Source: Acidovorax sp. KKS102 (GTDB lineage: Bacteria > Pseudomonadota > Gammaproteobacteria > Burkholderiales > Burkholderiaceae_C). Taken from it: a DNA stretch of 64,000 bases. The stretch is taken from NCBI RefSeq assembly GCF_000302535.1, contig NC_018708.1, positions 1,364,001 to 1,428,000 of the forward strand, in the 5' to 3' direction. Positions 16,383 through 24,083 of this stretch are shown one piece after another (position 1 is the first letter of the stretch; each line of letters opens with the position of its first letter). The notes below the pieces were generated by a model that did no database searches, was not told where the DNA came from, and worked only from the letters and a program-made list of their open reading frames with translations. A program made the translations under genes and the position numbers.

Positions 16383-17958
16383 GACCTTCCCCCCGTTGGC
16401 TGAGAACCTGACCGACTTCAACGACCTGGCTGCAGCTGAGGGCCTGGAGGCGGTGCGCGAGCTGATCGACCAGGCCGCACCGGCTGCGCCGCCGCCACCT
16501 GCGCCCGAATGGCCCGATCCGATCTTGCCGGGTATGCGGCGCGTGCCTGACATTCCCGTGACCGTGTTGCCTGACTGGCTGGCGGCGATGGCGCATGCCG
16601 TGGCTGAGAGCACGCAGACACCGCCAGCCCTGGCGGTCATGTCGTCTTTGGCCGTACTCGCCACGGTGCTGCAGCGTCGGTTTGAGGTGGCACCCTACAG
16701 CGACAGCTACACCGAGCCGCTGGCACTGTGGACCCTGAGCGCCACGCCCAGCGGCACCCGCAAGAGCGCGGTGCTGAATGCGATGCTGGGGCCGCTGGTG
16801 CATTGGGAAAAGTTGCTGCGCGACCGCATGCGCCGGGAGATCGTGCGCGTGAGTTCTGTGCGGGCCGTGGCAGAAAAGCGCATCGAGCGGCTGAAGCAAG
16901 ACGCAGCCAAGGCCAAGGATTCGACCGAGCGGGAAGCGCTGACTGCGGAGATCGAGCGCGAGCAGAACGACATGCCCGACGAGCTGCGGGCGCCGAGGCT
17001 GTTCACTGGCGACACCACCGCCGAGCGGCTGCAGGCGCTGCTGGTGGAGCATGGAGAGCGCATGGCGGTGCACAGCGATGAGGCGGGAATCTTCCTCATC
17101 ATGGCTGGCATCTACAACGGCGGGGCGTCCAACCTGGATGTGTTCCTGCAGGGCCATGCGGGCACCACCATGCGGGTGGACCGAGCGGGGCGCAGCGCCC
17201 ATATCGACCAACCAGCGTTGTCCTTTGGCCTGCTGCTGCAGCCGGGCGTGATGGCTGAGGTGGCCAGCTCGCGCAGGTTCCGCGACTCGGGCCTGCTGGC
17301 CCGGTTCCTGTACGCCATTCCCGTCAGCAACGTGGGCAGCCGCGACGTGCGCAAGCGGGCGCCGATACCCGATGGCGTGCGCGACGAATACGAGCGCCGC
17401 CTGCACCAGCTGCTGGAGGGTGTACCCGCACCCATCGCTGCACCCAAGACCCTAACCCTGTGCGAGGCAGCGCGGGAAATCTGGCTGGATATGTCCGAGG
17501 CCATCGAGCGCGAGCAGGGCGAGGGCGGGCGGTACGAATCCATCAGCGACTGGACCAGCAAGCTGCCCGGCGCGGTGGCGCGTATCGCCGCCCTGCTGCA
17601 GCTGGCCACCTCCGGCCTGGACACCAAAGAGGTGGGGTTCGAGTGCATGGACAACGCCGTGACCCTGGCGCGTCTGCTGATCCCACATGCGCAGGCAGCG
17701 TTCGGGATGCTGGGCACCGACGCCACCGATGTGGATGCAGGGGCCATCGTGCGCTGGGTGCGGGTGCATGGGCTGGCTGAGTTCACCAAGCGCGAGGCAC
17801 AGCGTGCGCAGGAGGGGCGATTCAGGAGCGTGGATAGGTTGCAGAAGGCCCTCGACAGACTGGAGCACCAGGACGTTGTGCGGTCATTCAAGCGCCACAA
17901 CAAGGGCGCACCACCAAGCACCTGCTATCAGGTCAACCCCAAGGCTCTGTCGACATAG
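16372..17958 (+). CDS. DUF3987 (YfjI-like) protein, replication-associated
   Basis: 528 residues from ATG 16372, overlapping the primase gene by 11 bases. It opens with LTDFNDLAAAEGLEAVRELI, normally the tail of toprim domains, then the DUF3987 body: LPDWLAAMAHAVAE, an RecA-like core with SATPSGTRKSAVLNAML (P-loop-like, GTRKS), a coiled-coil insert (about 150-210), DEAGIFL and SFGLLLQPGVM. DUF3987 proteins accompany primases in prophages and satellites and may act as helicases. The last codons carry the same TGTCGACA motif as the repeat downstream. Confidence 0.8.
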   Translation: MVSETFPPLAENLTDFNDLAAAEGLEAVRELIDQAAPAAPPPPAPEWPDPILPGMRRVPDIPVTVLPDWLAAMAHAVAESTQTPPALAVMSSLAVLATVLQRRFEVAPYSDSYTEPLALWTLSATPSGTRKSAVLNAMLGPLVHWEKLLRDRMRREIVRVSSVRAVAEKRIERLKQDAAKAKDSTEREALTAEIEREQNDMPDELRAPRLFTGDTTAERLQALLVEHGERMAVHSDEAGIFLIMAGIYNGGASNLDVFLQGHAGTTMRVDRAGRSAHIDQPALSFGLLLQPGVMAEVASSRRFRDSGLLARFLYAIPVSNVGSRDVRKRAPIPDGVRDEYERRLHQLLEGVPAPIAAPKTLTLCEAAREIWLDMSEAIEREQGEGGRYESISDWTSKLPGAVARIAALLQLATSGLDTKEVGFECMDNAVTLARLLIPHAQAAFGMLGTDATDVDAGAIVRWVRVHGLAEFTKREAQRAQEGRFRSVDRLQKALDRLEHQDVVRSFKRHNKGAPPSTCYQVNPKALST

Positions 17959-18034
17959 TTGAGTTTGTCGCAAAAAGCAGTTTTAGAACCTCTTTTCTTT
18001 TCTATATCAATGACTTACGAAAAAAGAGACCTAC

Positions 18035-18136
18035 CCCTGTCGACAGGTCGACAAAGTCGACAAACCAGATCCGTTCCGTATGTGTTGAGCGCCCACGCTT
18101 TCCCAGTCTGTCGACTTTGTCGACCTGTCGACAGGG
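18035..18136. repeat. 28-bp perfect inverted repeat rich in GTCGAC; candidate origin or operator
   Basis: Arms 18035-18062 and 18109-18136 are exact reverse complements, with a 46-base spacer. Each arm has three GTCGAC palindromes spaced 8-9 bases apart; one more TGTCGACA sits at 17948-17955 in the end of the DUF3987 gene. The gap between genes (17959-18263) has no ORF. Next to primase and DUF3987 genes, this fits an iteron-like replication origin or an operator; P4 has its origin elements near the primase gene. Confidence 0.6.
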
Positions 18137-18263
18137 TAAGGCGCCACCGTGGAGGTAGGTTCTCCCTAGCTCCCTCCCGTGCGGGTAATTCGCACCCCGA
18201 TGACGCGCTAGTGAATGGAGAAAGAAAAGGGTAAGCAGTGAGCAATAACCAAGGGAGTGAGCG

Positions 18264-18842
18264 GTGAGCAATACAAAACCACTATCGCAGAATGCAATTG
18301 GTCGCGAGCTAGGCCTGTCGTCGGCGAACATGACGAAGCTTCGCAAGCAAGGCTGCCCCATGGACTCGGTCGAATCGGTGCGCGCATGGCGCCTGGAACG
18401 GCAGAACGTCGCGCAGCGCAAACCAGAACCGCGCCGGTCGAAGGGAACGAAAGATAGCCACGTGGCACACGCTGAAGCTTGTATGCAGGCTGCCGTCGCG
18501 ATACTTGAGTCCGGCGCATCCCTTGATGCGTTTTTTCCGACCCTCCGGGCCGCGCTGGCATCCGTGCCTGCCAACGCGCGTTCTCGGGTGCACCTGGATT
18601 TTGATGTGATGAAGGTGCTACTGGCGCCTGTCTTGGCTCTTGTTCCACCGCGTGAATCGAACCCAGTCAACGATGACGGGACGCCTGCCTACGTGGAGCA
18701 AATGAGTGACGATGATGCGCAGGCGGTTGGAGCTTTCTGGTATGAAGTAGCCGCTGGCGAATGGGACTTTTCGACGGCCCTTGCTGGGAAATCAGTAGGT
18801 TCCTGTTGGGCCCTGAATCTTCATGAGAGCAGCCATGAGTGA
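18264..18842 (+). CDS. HTH protein, possible small-terminase-like
   Basis: 192 residues from GTG 18264, with GGGAG upstream. N-terminal helix-turn-helix: LSQNAIGRELGLSSANMTKLRKQGCPMDSVESVRAWR, as in Nu1-type small terminase subunits and phage DNA-binding proteins. The rest is helical with LDFDVMKVLLAPVLALVPPR. No large terminase follows, so packaging would need a helper phage, or the protein is simply a regulator. It overlaps the next gene by 8 bases. Confidence 0.5.
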   Translation: MSNTKPLSQNAIGRELGLSSANMTKLRKQGCPMDSVESVRAWRLERQNVAQRKPEPRRSKGTKDSHVAHAEACMQAAVAILESGASLDAFFPTLRAALASVPANARSRVHLDFDVMKVLLAPVLALVPPRESNPVNDDGTPAYVEQMSDDDAQAVGAFWYEVAAGEWDFSTALAGKSVGSCWALNLHESSHE

Positions 18843-19404
18843 CGAAGCGGCGCAATGCAGTGGATTTCAAACCACGCCCATCGAGAAATTGGCCGACCTC
18901 TACGCCACGTTGATAGCCCTTGCGGCTGAAGACGTACAAGCCTCAGACGCGCTGATATGGGCAATTCGTGGCATAGAGTCCGCAGTCCGCACCGGCGCCA
19001 GCCTGGATGAAGCGCTTGGACTCAAAGCGGTCGGTCGGCGTTCAGTGGCTCAACAGCTCGACACGGTGAATCGCGACATGCACCTCCTTGCAGCATTGGC
19101 CAGCATGTCGGTGGACGTCCGCGTGAGCGAGTGGGAACTGTGTCAAAGATTGGCCGCCCGTATCCGGTCGTTCGCGCTCCTGAAGTGGGCTCGGCACTGC
19201 CGCGAAGCAAGTCCACCGGAGGGTTGGCCGGAATGGGAGCGCCATGTGTTTATGGCCGCGAAGTTGGCACCGGGTAGCACTGCAACTGATGCGAAGCTAC
19301 CAACGTCGCCGAGCCGACTGTTCGAGATCGCTCGCTCAAATCCCCACTACTCGCCGAGCCATGCTTCTGTGAAATTACTCGCACAGCAACGCGAGTACCA
19401 ATGA
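18835..19404 (+). CDS. Hypothetical protein before the protease-capsid gene (189 aa)
   Basis: Start at ATG 18835 (MSDEAAQCSGFQ); an ATG at 18823 is possible. Mostly helical (PIEKLADLYATLIALAAEDV, DTVNRDMHLLAALASMSVDV). No family recognised. Overlaps the capsid gene by ATGA, so expressed with it; could be a head-completion or scaffold-like protein, but this is inference from position. Confidence 0.55.
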   Translation: MSDEAAQCSGFQTTPIEKLADLYATLIALAAEDVQASDALIWAIRGIESAVRTGASLDEALGLKAVGRRSVAQQLDTVNRDMHLLAALASMSVDVRVSEWELCQRLAARIRSFALLKWARHCREASPPEGWPEWERHVFMAAKLAPGSTATDAKLPTSPSRLFEIARSNPHYSPSHASVKLLAQQREYQ

Positions 19405-21284
19405 AGCGACTTACCATCTTTTCCGATATCGGCGGCGCCATCACGGCAGAAGGCATCCGCTTGGAGCTTTCGCTTGTTCCCGAAGATGAACCCATCACCA
19501 TCGAGATCAACAGCGAGGGCGGCGTTGTCTCCGAGGCTTGCGCCATCTACAACATCCTGCGAGCACGTAAGGGTGCGATCTTCGTTGAGGTAGTGGGCTG
19601 GGCATTGAGCGCAGCCACCATCGTTGCGATGGCTGGCACTCGCATTCGGATGCACAGCAATTCGCTTCTCATGGTGCACGCCCCTTGGGTTTCCACTTCT
19701 GGAAATGCATCAACCCTGCGCAAGAGTGCAGAAGTGCTTGACCAGGTGGCCGCGAGCATGCGAACGGCTTATACGCGCACCGGCAAATCGGCTGCCGTCA
19801 TAGAAAGTTGGCTTGACGGTGAAGACCATTGGTTTACAGCGCCCGAAGCCCTAAAGGCCGGGTTGGTCGATGAAGTGATCGAGGTCGTGGAAGCGGCCCG
19901 CGCATTGCCCGTCGCCAGTTGCCCACATCCCATCCCCCCTGACATTCTTCAAAGGATCAACGCCATGTCTGTGTCTGCTATTTCGAACGAAGAACAAGTC
20001 CGCGCTGCTGCTTTGCGGGCTGACCAAGAGCGCCGCGCCAGCATCCGCGCAAATTTCCAGCCTCATCTGAGCACTGATGGTGTGCAGCTGCTGATGCAGC
20101 AGTGCGAGGACGATCACACCATTACACCGGAGGCCGCTGGCCTGCGGTTGCTTGCGCACGTGGGCCGAACGATGCAGCCAGTTGCTTCGGGGTGGGTGCC
20201 CGGCGCGCATGGCGCAAGCTCGCGCATGGCTGATTTCAAGGCCGCAGCAGTGGACGTAATGCTGCAGCGCAGTGGCATCCCCGTTGCTGATCCTCATCCT
20301 GCAGCGGCGGACCTGGCCCGCACGTCGGTCGTGGGGCTTGCTGAGCGGGTACTGAGCATGCACGGCAAATCGACCGCTTCCATGGGACGGGCTGAGGTAA
20401 TTCGCGCCGCCATGACAACCAGCGATTTCCCCGAGCTGCTGTCAAATTTGGCAGGGAAGGCGCTTCGCCTGGGTTACGAAGACACGCCCGCAACACATGT
20501 GGCTTGGACTGCAGAGCGCGAGGTTTCCGACTTCAAGCCGCAGACGCTGGCTATGCTGTCCGCCGCGCCAGCGCTGGAGCTGGTGCAAGAAGGTGGGGAG
20601 TACAAGTTCGGCGCATTCGCCGAAAGCGCTGAAACGTTCATTGTCCGCACCCATGGCCGAATCGTGCGCTTTACTCGCCAGGCCCTCATCAATGATGACC
20701 TGGGAGCGCTCACCAGTATCCCCAACACGCAGGGAGCTGCGGCACGCCGGTTGGAATCGGATTTGGTGTACAGCAAGCTGACGGATAACCCGGCGCTGTC
20801 TGACGGTAAGGCGCTGTTCCATGCTGATCACGGCAACCTGCCCGCTGCGGCGAGTCTGAGCATCGATTCGCTGGGTGCTGCGCGTGCCGCAATGCGTAAG
20901 CAGAAGGGGTTGACGAGTTCTGACTACATCGACCCCCAGCCGCGCTTTCTCATCGTGCCTGTGACGCTGGAAACCGCCGCTGAAGCCTTGCTGTCTTCGA
21001 TCAACAAGAGCCTGACCACCAACACCCAAAGCGTGGAGTGGATTCGAGGTCTGACCCTTGTTGCTGATCCTCGGCTGGACGCGAGCAGTGAGACCGCTTG
21101 GTATCTGTCCGCTGATCCACGCCAAGTCGAAGGCATCGTCCGCGCCTACCTCGCAGGCGAACAGCGCCCTTACTTGGACAACAAAGAGGGTTGGGAAACT
21201 GACACGATGGACTACAAAGTCCGATTGGATATTGGCGTGGGTGTCATTGACTACCGAGGCCTCATCAAGAACGTGGGCGCGTAG
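19401..21284 (+). CDS. Prohead protease/major capsid protein fusion
   Basis: 627 residues. Residues ~1-185 are a ClpP-like serine protease: INSEGGVVSEA, Ser in VVGWALSAATIVAMAG, His in LLMVHAPW, Asp in AGLVDEVIEV. Residues ~330-627 are a major-capsid domain (DFPELLSNLAGKALRLGYED, RQALINDDLGALTSIPNTQG, ALFHADHGNLP, QPRFLIVPVTLE), typical of protease-capsid fusions of Mu-like or other tailed phages. The protease would release the capsid part during head assembly. It is the only virion structural gene in the element. Confidence 0.85.
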   Translation: MKRLTIFSDIGGAITAEGIRLELSLVPEDEPITIEINSEGGVVSEACAIYNILRARKGAIFVEVVGWALSAATIVAMAGTRIRMHSNSLLMVHAPWVSTSGNASTLRKSAEVLDQVAASMRTAYTRTGKSAAVIESWLDGEDHWFTAPEALKAGLVDEVIEVVEAARALPVASCPHPIPPDILQRINAMSVSAISNEEQVRAAALRADQERRASIRANFQPHLSTDGVQLLMQQCEDDHTITPEAAGLRLLAHVGRTMQPVASGWVPGAHGASSRMADFKAAAVDVMLQRSGIPVADPHPAAADLARTSVVGLAERVLSMHGKSTASMGRAEVIRAAMTTSDFPELLSNLAGKALRLGYEDTPATHVAWTAEREVSDFKPQTLAMLSAAPALELVQEGGEYKFGAFAESAETFIVRTHGRIVRFTRQALINDDLGALTSIPNTQGAAARRLESDLVYSKLTDNPALSDGKALFHADHGNLPAAASLSIDSLGAARAAMRKQKGLTSSDYIDPQPRFLIVPVTLETAAEALLSSINKSLTTNTQSVEWIRGLTLVADPRLDASSETAWYLSADPRQVEGIVRAYLAGEQRPYLDNKEGWETDTMDYKVRLDIGVGVIDYRGLIKNVGA

Positions 21285-21445
21285 TAGCCGCAGGCCGGGC
21301 GAGGAGTTGACCATAGCCCGGTCTCGCCATGCGCTCGCCATAAGCCATGGACAACGCCCCGCTGGCCGATGCAGCTGCGTCGGCAGCATGCCAATGCTTG
21401 GGGACGCGCATAGCGGAAGTGCGCTGCGAAGTTGGCACCTTACAC

Positions 21446-21468
21446 ACCGCCCATGGGGCGGTTTTTTA
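21446..21468 (+). terminator. Intrinsic terminator after the capsid gene
   Basis: ACCGCCC-ATG-GGGCGGT stem-loop followed by TTTTTT. It ends the element's operon ~160 bases after the capsid stop; the region 21285-21577 otherwise shows no convincing gene. Confidence 0.75.
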
Positions 21469-21577
21469 TGGCCTGAATCCGAGTCAGTGGGGTTTTCGGC
21501 CCTTTTCCAGGGGTGGGGTTTGGAAAATGGGGCCGGCAACTACAGAATGAGGCTTGCCACACCAATCCTTTTGTGTT

Positions 21578-21601
21578 GGGGGCATATTTGGGGGCATAAA
21601 T
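21578..21601 (+). repeat. Right direct repeat (attR candidate) of the second element
   Basis: Matches 11717-11740 in 22 of 24 bases; shared core TTGGGGGCATAAAT. No genes of the element lie beyond it. Confidence 0.6.
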
Positions 21602-21659
21602 GAAAAATTAATGCGAAAAAACCAGAATTCATGCGGGTTTTGAGGCTTTTTCTGAATGT

Positions 21660-21672
21660 CACCCTCCCGCCA
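21660..21672 (+). other. Second tRNA 3'-end-like sequence
   Basis: CACCCTCCCGCCA differs from the fragment at 11588-11601 by one missing T, and the following bases (GCATCAA versus GGATTAG) are also alike. It may be another border copy of a tRNA attachment site. No tRNA body precedes it. Confidence 0.3.
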
Positions 21673-21677
21673 GCATC

Positions 21678-21720
21678 AAGGCCCTGTAGCTATTTAATCG
21701 ATAGCACAGGGCCTTTTTCT
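21678..21720. terminator. Strong bidirectional terminator at the island-core junction
   Basis: AAGGCCCTGT/ACAGGGCCTT plus inner GCTAT/ATAGC, flanked by A and T runs. The 'TAGCTAT' core recurs in other terminators of the core region, marking this as native chromosome. From here to selD (21721-21924) I see no gene. Confidence 0.8.
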
Positions 21721-21924
21721 TTGGGGCTGCAGGAACACTTCAGGCAGCTGGATAGCCCGCTTCGGGCGCTGCGGTTGAAGAGACTCGCAGATTCGCCATT
21801 GTGTGGACATCACCATGCAGATGCGGGAATGACAGGGTATTGATTGCGATGCATGGCCGCATTTCCCTGCAGCGCCAGAATACGGGTTGCGCGGCCCGCG
21901 CCTGATGCCACGAAAGAACCTTGC

Positions 21925-22977
21925 ATGCTCCCAGACACCTTGACAACACCCCCCATCCGCCTGACCCAGTACAGCCACGGCGCCGGCTGTGGCTGCAAGA
22001 TCAGCCCCAAGGTGCTGGACGTGATCCTGGCGGGCAGCGGGGCGCAGCACCTGGACCCCCGGCTTTGGGTGGGCAACACGTCGCGCGACGATGCGGCGGT
22101 GTATGCCCTGGATGCGGAGCGCGGCGTGGTGTCCACCACCGATTTTTTCATGCCCATCGTGGATGACCCGTACGACTTCGGGCGCATTGCTGCCACCAAC
22201 GCGATCAGCGACATCTATGCCATGGGGGCTGATCCGCTGATGGCCATTGCCATCCTGGGGTGGCCGGTGAATGTGCTGCCGCCCGAGGTGGCGCGTGAGG
22301 TGGTGCGCGGAGGGCGTGCGGTGTGCGACGCGGCGGGCATTCCCCTGGCAGGCGGGCACTCCATCGATGCGCCGGAGCCCATCTTCGGCCTGGCGGTGAC
22401 GGGCATCGTCGAAAAGCGCCACCTCAAGCGCAACGACACGGCCACGGCGGGTTGCCGTCTGTATCTCACCAAGCCCCTCGGAATCGGCATCCTGACCACC
22501 GCCGAAAAAAAGGCCAAGCTGAGGCCCCAGGATGTGGGGGTGGCGCGCGACCTGATGTGCACGCTCAACCAGCCAGGGAGCCGGTTTGGCCGGCTGGCCG
22601 GCGTGCAAGCGATGACGGATGTGACCGGCTTCGGCCTGTTGGGGCACCTGGTCGAGATGGCCGAGGGCAGCGGCTTGAGCGCCGTGATTGACTACGCGGC
22701 CGTGCCGCGACTGGAGGGGGTGGACTACTACATGGACCAGGGCTGTGTGCCCGGCGGCACGCTGCGCAACTTTGACAGTTATGGCGCCAAGATTGCGCCC
22801 CTGACGGAGGTGCAAAAGCACCTGCTGTGCGACCCCCAGACCAGCGGGGGGCTGCTGGTGGCCGTGAGCCCGGAGGGCGAGGCCGAGTTTCTGCAGGTGG
22901 CCGCAGAGCTGGGCTTGGCGCTGCAGCCTATCGGTGAGCTCACCCCGCAACAGGCCTTTGCCGTCGCGCTGCGCTGA
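21925..22977 (+). CDS. selD: Selenide, water dikinase
   Basis: 350 residues from ATG 21925 ([13 protein letters not shown]); the longer frame upstream is not conserved-looking. Makes selenophosphate from selenide and ATP for selenocysteine and selenouridine. [15 protein letters not shown] carries the catalytic Cys and Lys (Cys form, not selenocysteine); [21 protein letters not shown] and the glycine-rich [14 protein letters not shown] are the ATP-binding signatures. Its stop overlaps the mnmH start (TGATG). Confidence 0.95.
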   Translation: MLPDTLTTPPIRLTQYSHGAGCGCKISPKVLDVILAGSGAQHLDPRLWVGNTSRDDAAVYALDAERGVVSTTDFFMPIVDDPYDFGRIAATNAISDIYAMGADPLMAIAILGWPVNVLPPEVAREVVRGGRAVCDAAGIPLAGGHSIDAPEPIFGLAVTGIVEKRHLKRNDTATAGCRLYLTKPLGIGILTTAEKKAKLRPQDVGVARDLMCTLNQPGSRFGRLAGVQAMTDVTGFGLLGHLVEMAEGSGLSAVIDYAAVPRLEGVDYYMDQGCVPGGTLRNFDSYGAKIAPLTEVQKHLLCDPQTSGGLLVAVSPEGEAEFLQVAAELGLALQPIGELTPQQAFAVALR

Positions 22978-24083
22978 TGCCCACCAACCTCACGGATTTT
23001 CGGCACATCTTTCTGAACGATGTGCCCATGATGGATGTGCGCGCGCCGGTGGAGTTTGGGCAGGGCGCGTTTCCTGGTGTTGCCAACCTCCCCCTGATGG
23101 ACGATGGTGAGCGCCAGCAAGTGGGCACCTGCTACAAGCACAAGGGCCAGGAGGCCGCGATTGCGCTGGGGCACCAACTGGTGTCGGGCGCCACCAAGCG
23201 CCAGCGCATCGAGGCGTGGGCGCAGTTTGCGCGGGCGCATCCGCAGGGCGTGCTGTACTGCTTTCGTGGCGGGTTGCGCTCGCAGATCGTGCAGCAGTGG
23301 TTGCTGAACGAAGCGGGCATCGACTACCCCCGGGTGGTGGGGGGCTACAAGGCCATGCGCGGGTTCCTCATCGGCACCACGCAGGCTGCGGCGGCAGAGT
23401 GCGGGTTTGTGGTGCTCAGTGGCCTGACCGGCACCGGCAAGACCGAAGTGATTGCGCAACTGTCCAACGGCTTGGACCTGGAAGGCCATGCCAACCACCG
23501 TGGTTCCAGTTTTGGCCAGCGCGTCAGCGGTCAGCCCACACAGATCGACTTTGAGAACCGGCTGGCCATCGATGTGCTCAAGAGGCGTGCTCGGGGCCAC
23601 GAGACTTTTGTGCTGGAAGATGAGGGTCGTCATGTGGGCAGTTGCTCAGTGCCGCTGGAGCTGCGTCAGCGGCTGGAGCGGGTACCCATCGTCTGTCTGG
23701 AGGATGCTTTTGACGCCCGTGTGGAGCGCATCCTGCGCGACTATGTGCAGCAGCAATGCGCTGATTTTGTCGCGCTCCATGGAGAGGCGGCAGGGACCGA
23801 CCTGTTTGCGGCGCGGCTGCTCGACAGCCTGGGCAAACTTGCCAAGCGTCTGGGAGGCGACCGCTACCAGGCGCTTCGCGGGTCAATGCAGGCAGCGTTG
23901 GCACAGCAGCGCAGCCGGGGCGATTTGTCGCTGCACCGGGACTGGATTGCTGCACTCATGTGTGACTACTACGACCCGATGTACGCCTATCAGCGGCAGA
24001 GCCGCGCCGACCGCATCGTTTTCCAGGGTGACCACCGGGCGGTGCTCGACTTTCTGCGGTCGCAGTCGGCGCCTCGCGGCTAG
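22977..24083 (+). CDS. mnmH: tRNA 2-selenouridine synthase
   Basis: 368 residues. N-terminal rhodanese domain with the active cysteine in [11 protein letters not shown], then a P-loop domain [11 protein letters not shown]. Converts 2-thiouridine at the wobble position of some tRNAs to geranylthio- and then 2-selenouridine using selenophosphate made by SelD, encoded directly before it with overlapping codons. Length and motifs are normal. Confidence 0.95.
   Translation: MPTNLTDFRHIFLNDVPMMDVRAPVEFGQGAFPGVANLPLMDDGERQQVGTCYKHKGQEAAIALGHQLVSGATKRQRIEAWAQFARAHPQGVLYCFRGGLRSQIVQQWLLNEAGIDYPRVVGGYKAMRGFLIGTTQAAAAECGFVVLSGLTGTGKTEVIAQLSNGLDLEGHANHRGSSFGQRVSGQPTQIDFENRLAIDVLKRRARGHETFVLEDEGRHVGSCSVPLELRQRLERVPIVCLEDAFDARVERILRDYVQQQCADFVALHGEAAGTDLFAARLLDSLGKLAKRLGGDRYQALRGSMQAALAQQRSRGDLSLHRDWIAALMCDYYDPMYAYQRQSRADRIVFQGDHRAVLDFLRSQSAPRG

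Larger units (their letters stand above)
11717..21601. mobile_element. Integrated satellite-like or reduced prophage element
   Basis: About 9.9 kb bounded by a 24-bp direct repeat with two mismatches (11717-11740 and 21578-21601). Order: integrase, C4-like RNA leader, five small ORFs, AlpA-like regulator, small ORF, toprim primase, DUF3987 protein, GTCGAC-rich inverted repeat, HTH protein, hypothetical, protease-capsid fusion, terminator. Almost all genes overlap or touch and point the same way. No portal, large terminase, tail or lysis gene is present. Phage-satellite status is an inference. Confidence 0.65.

Noticed and set aside
21347-21550. 67-codon ORF after the capsid gene
   Set aside because: It runs straight through the intrinsic terminator at 21446-21468, has no ribosome-binding site and no protein-like pattern.
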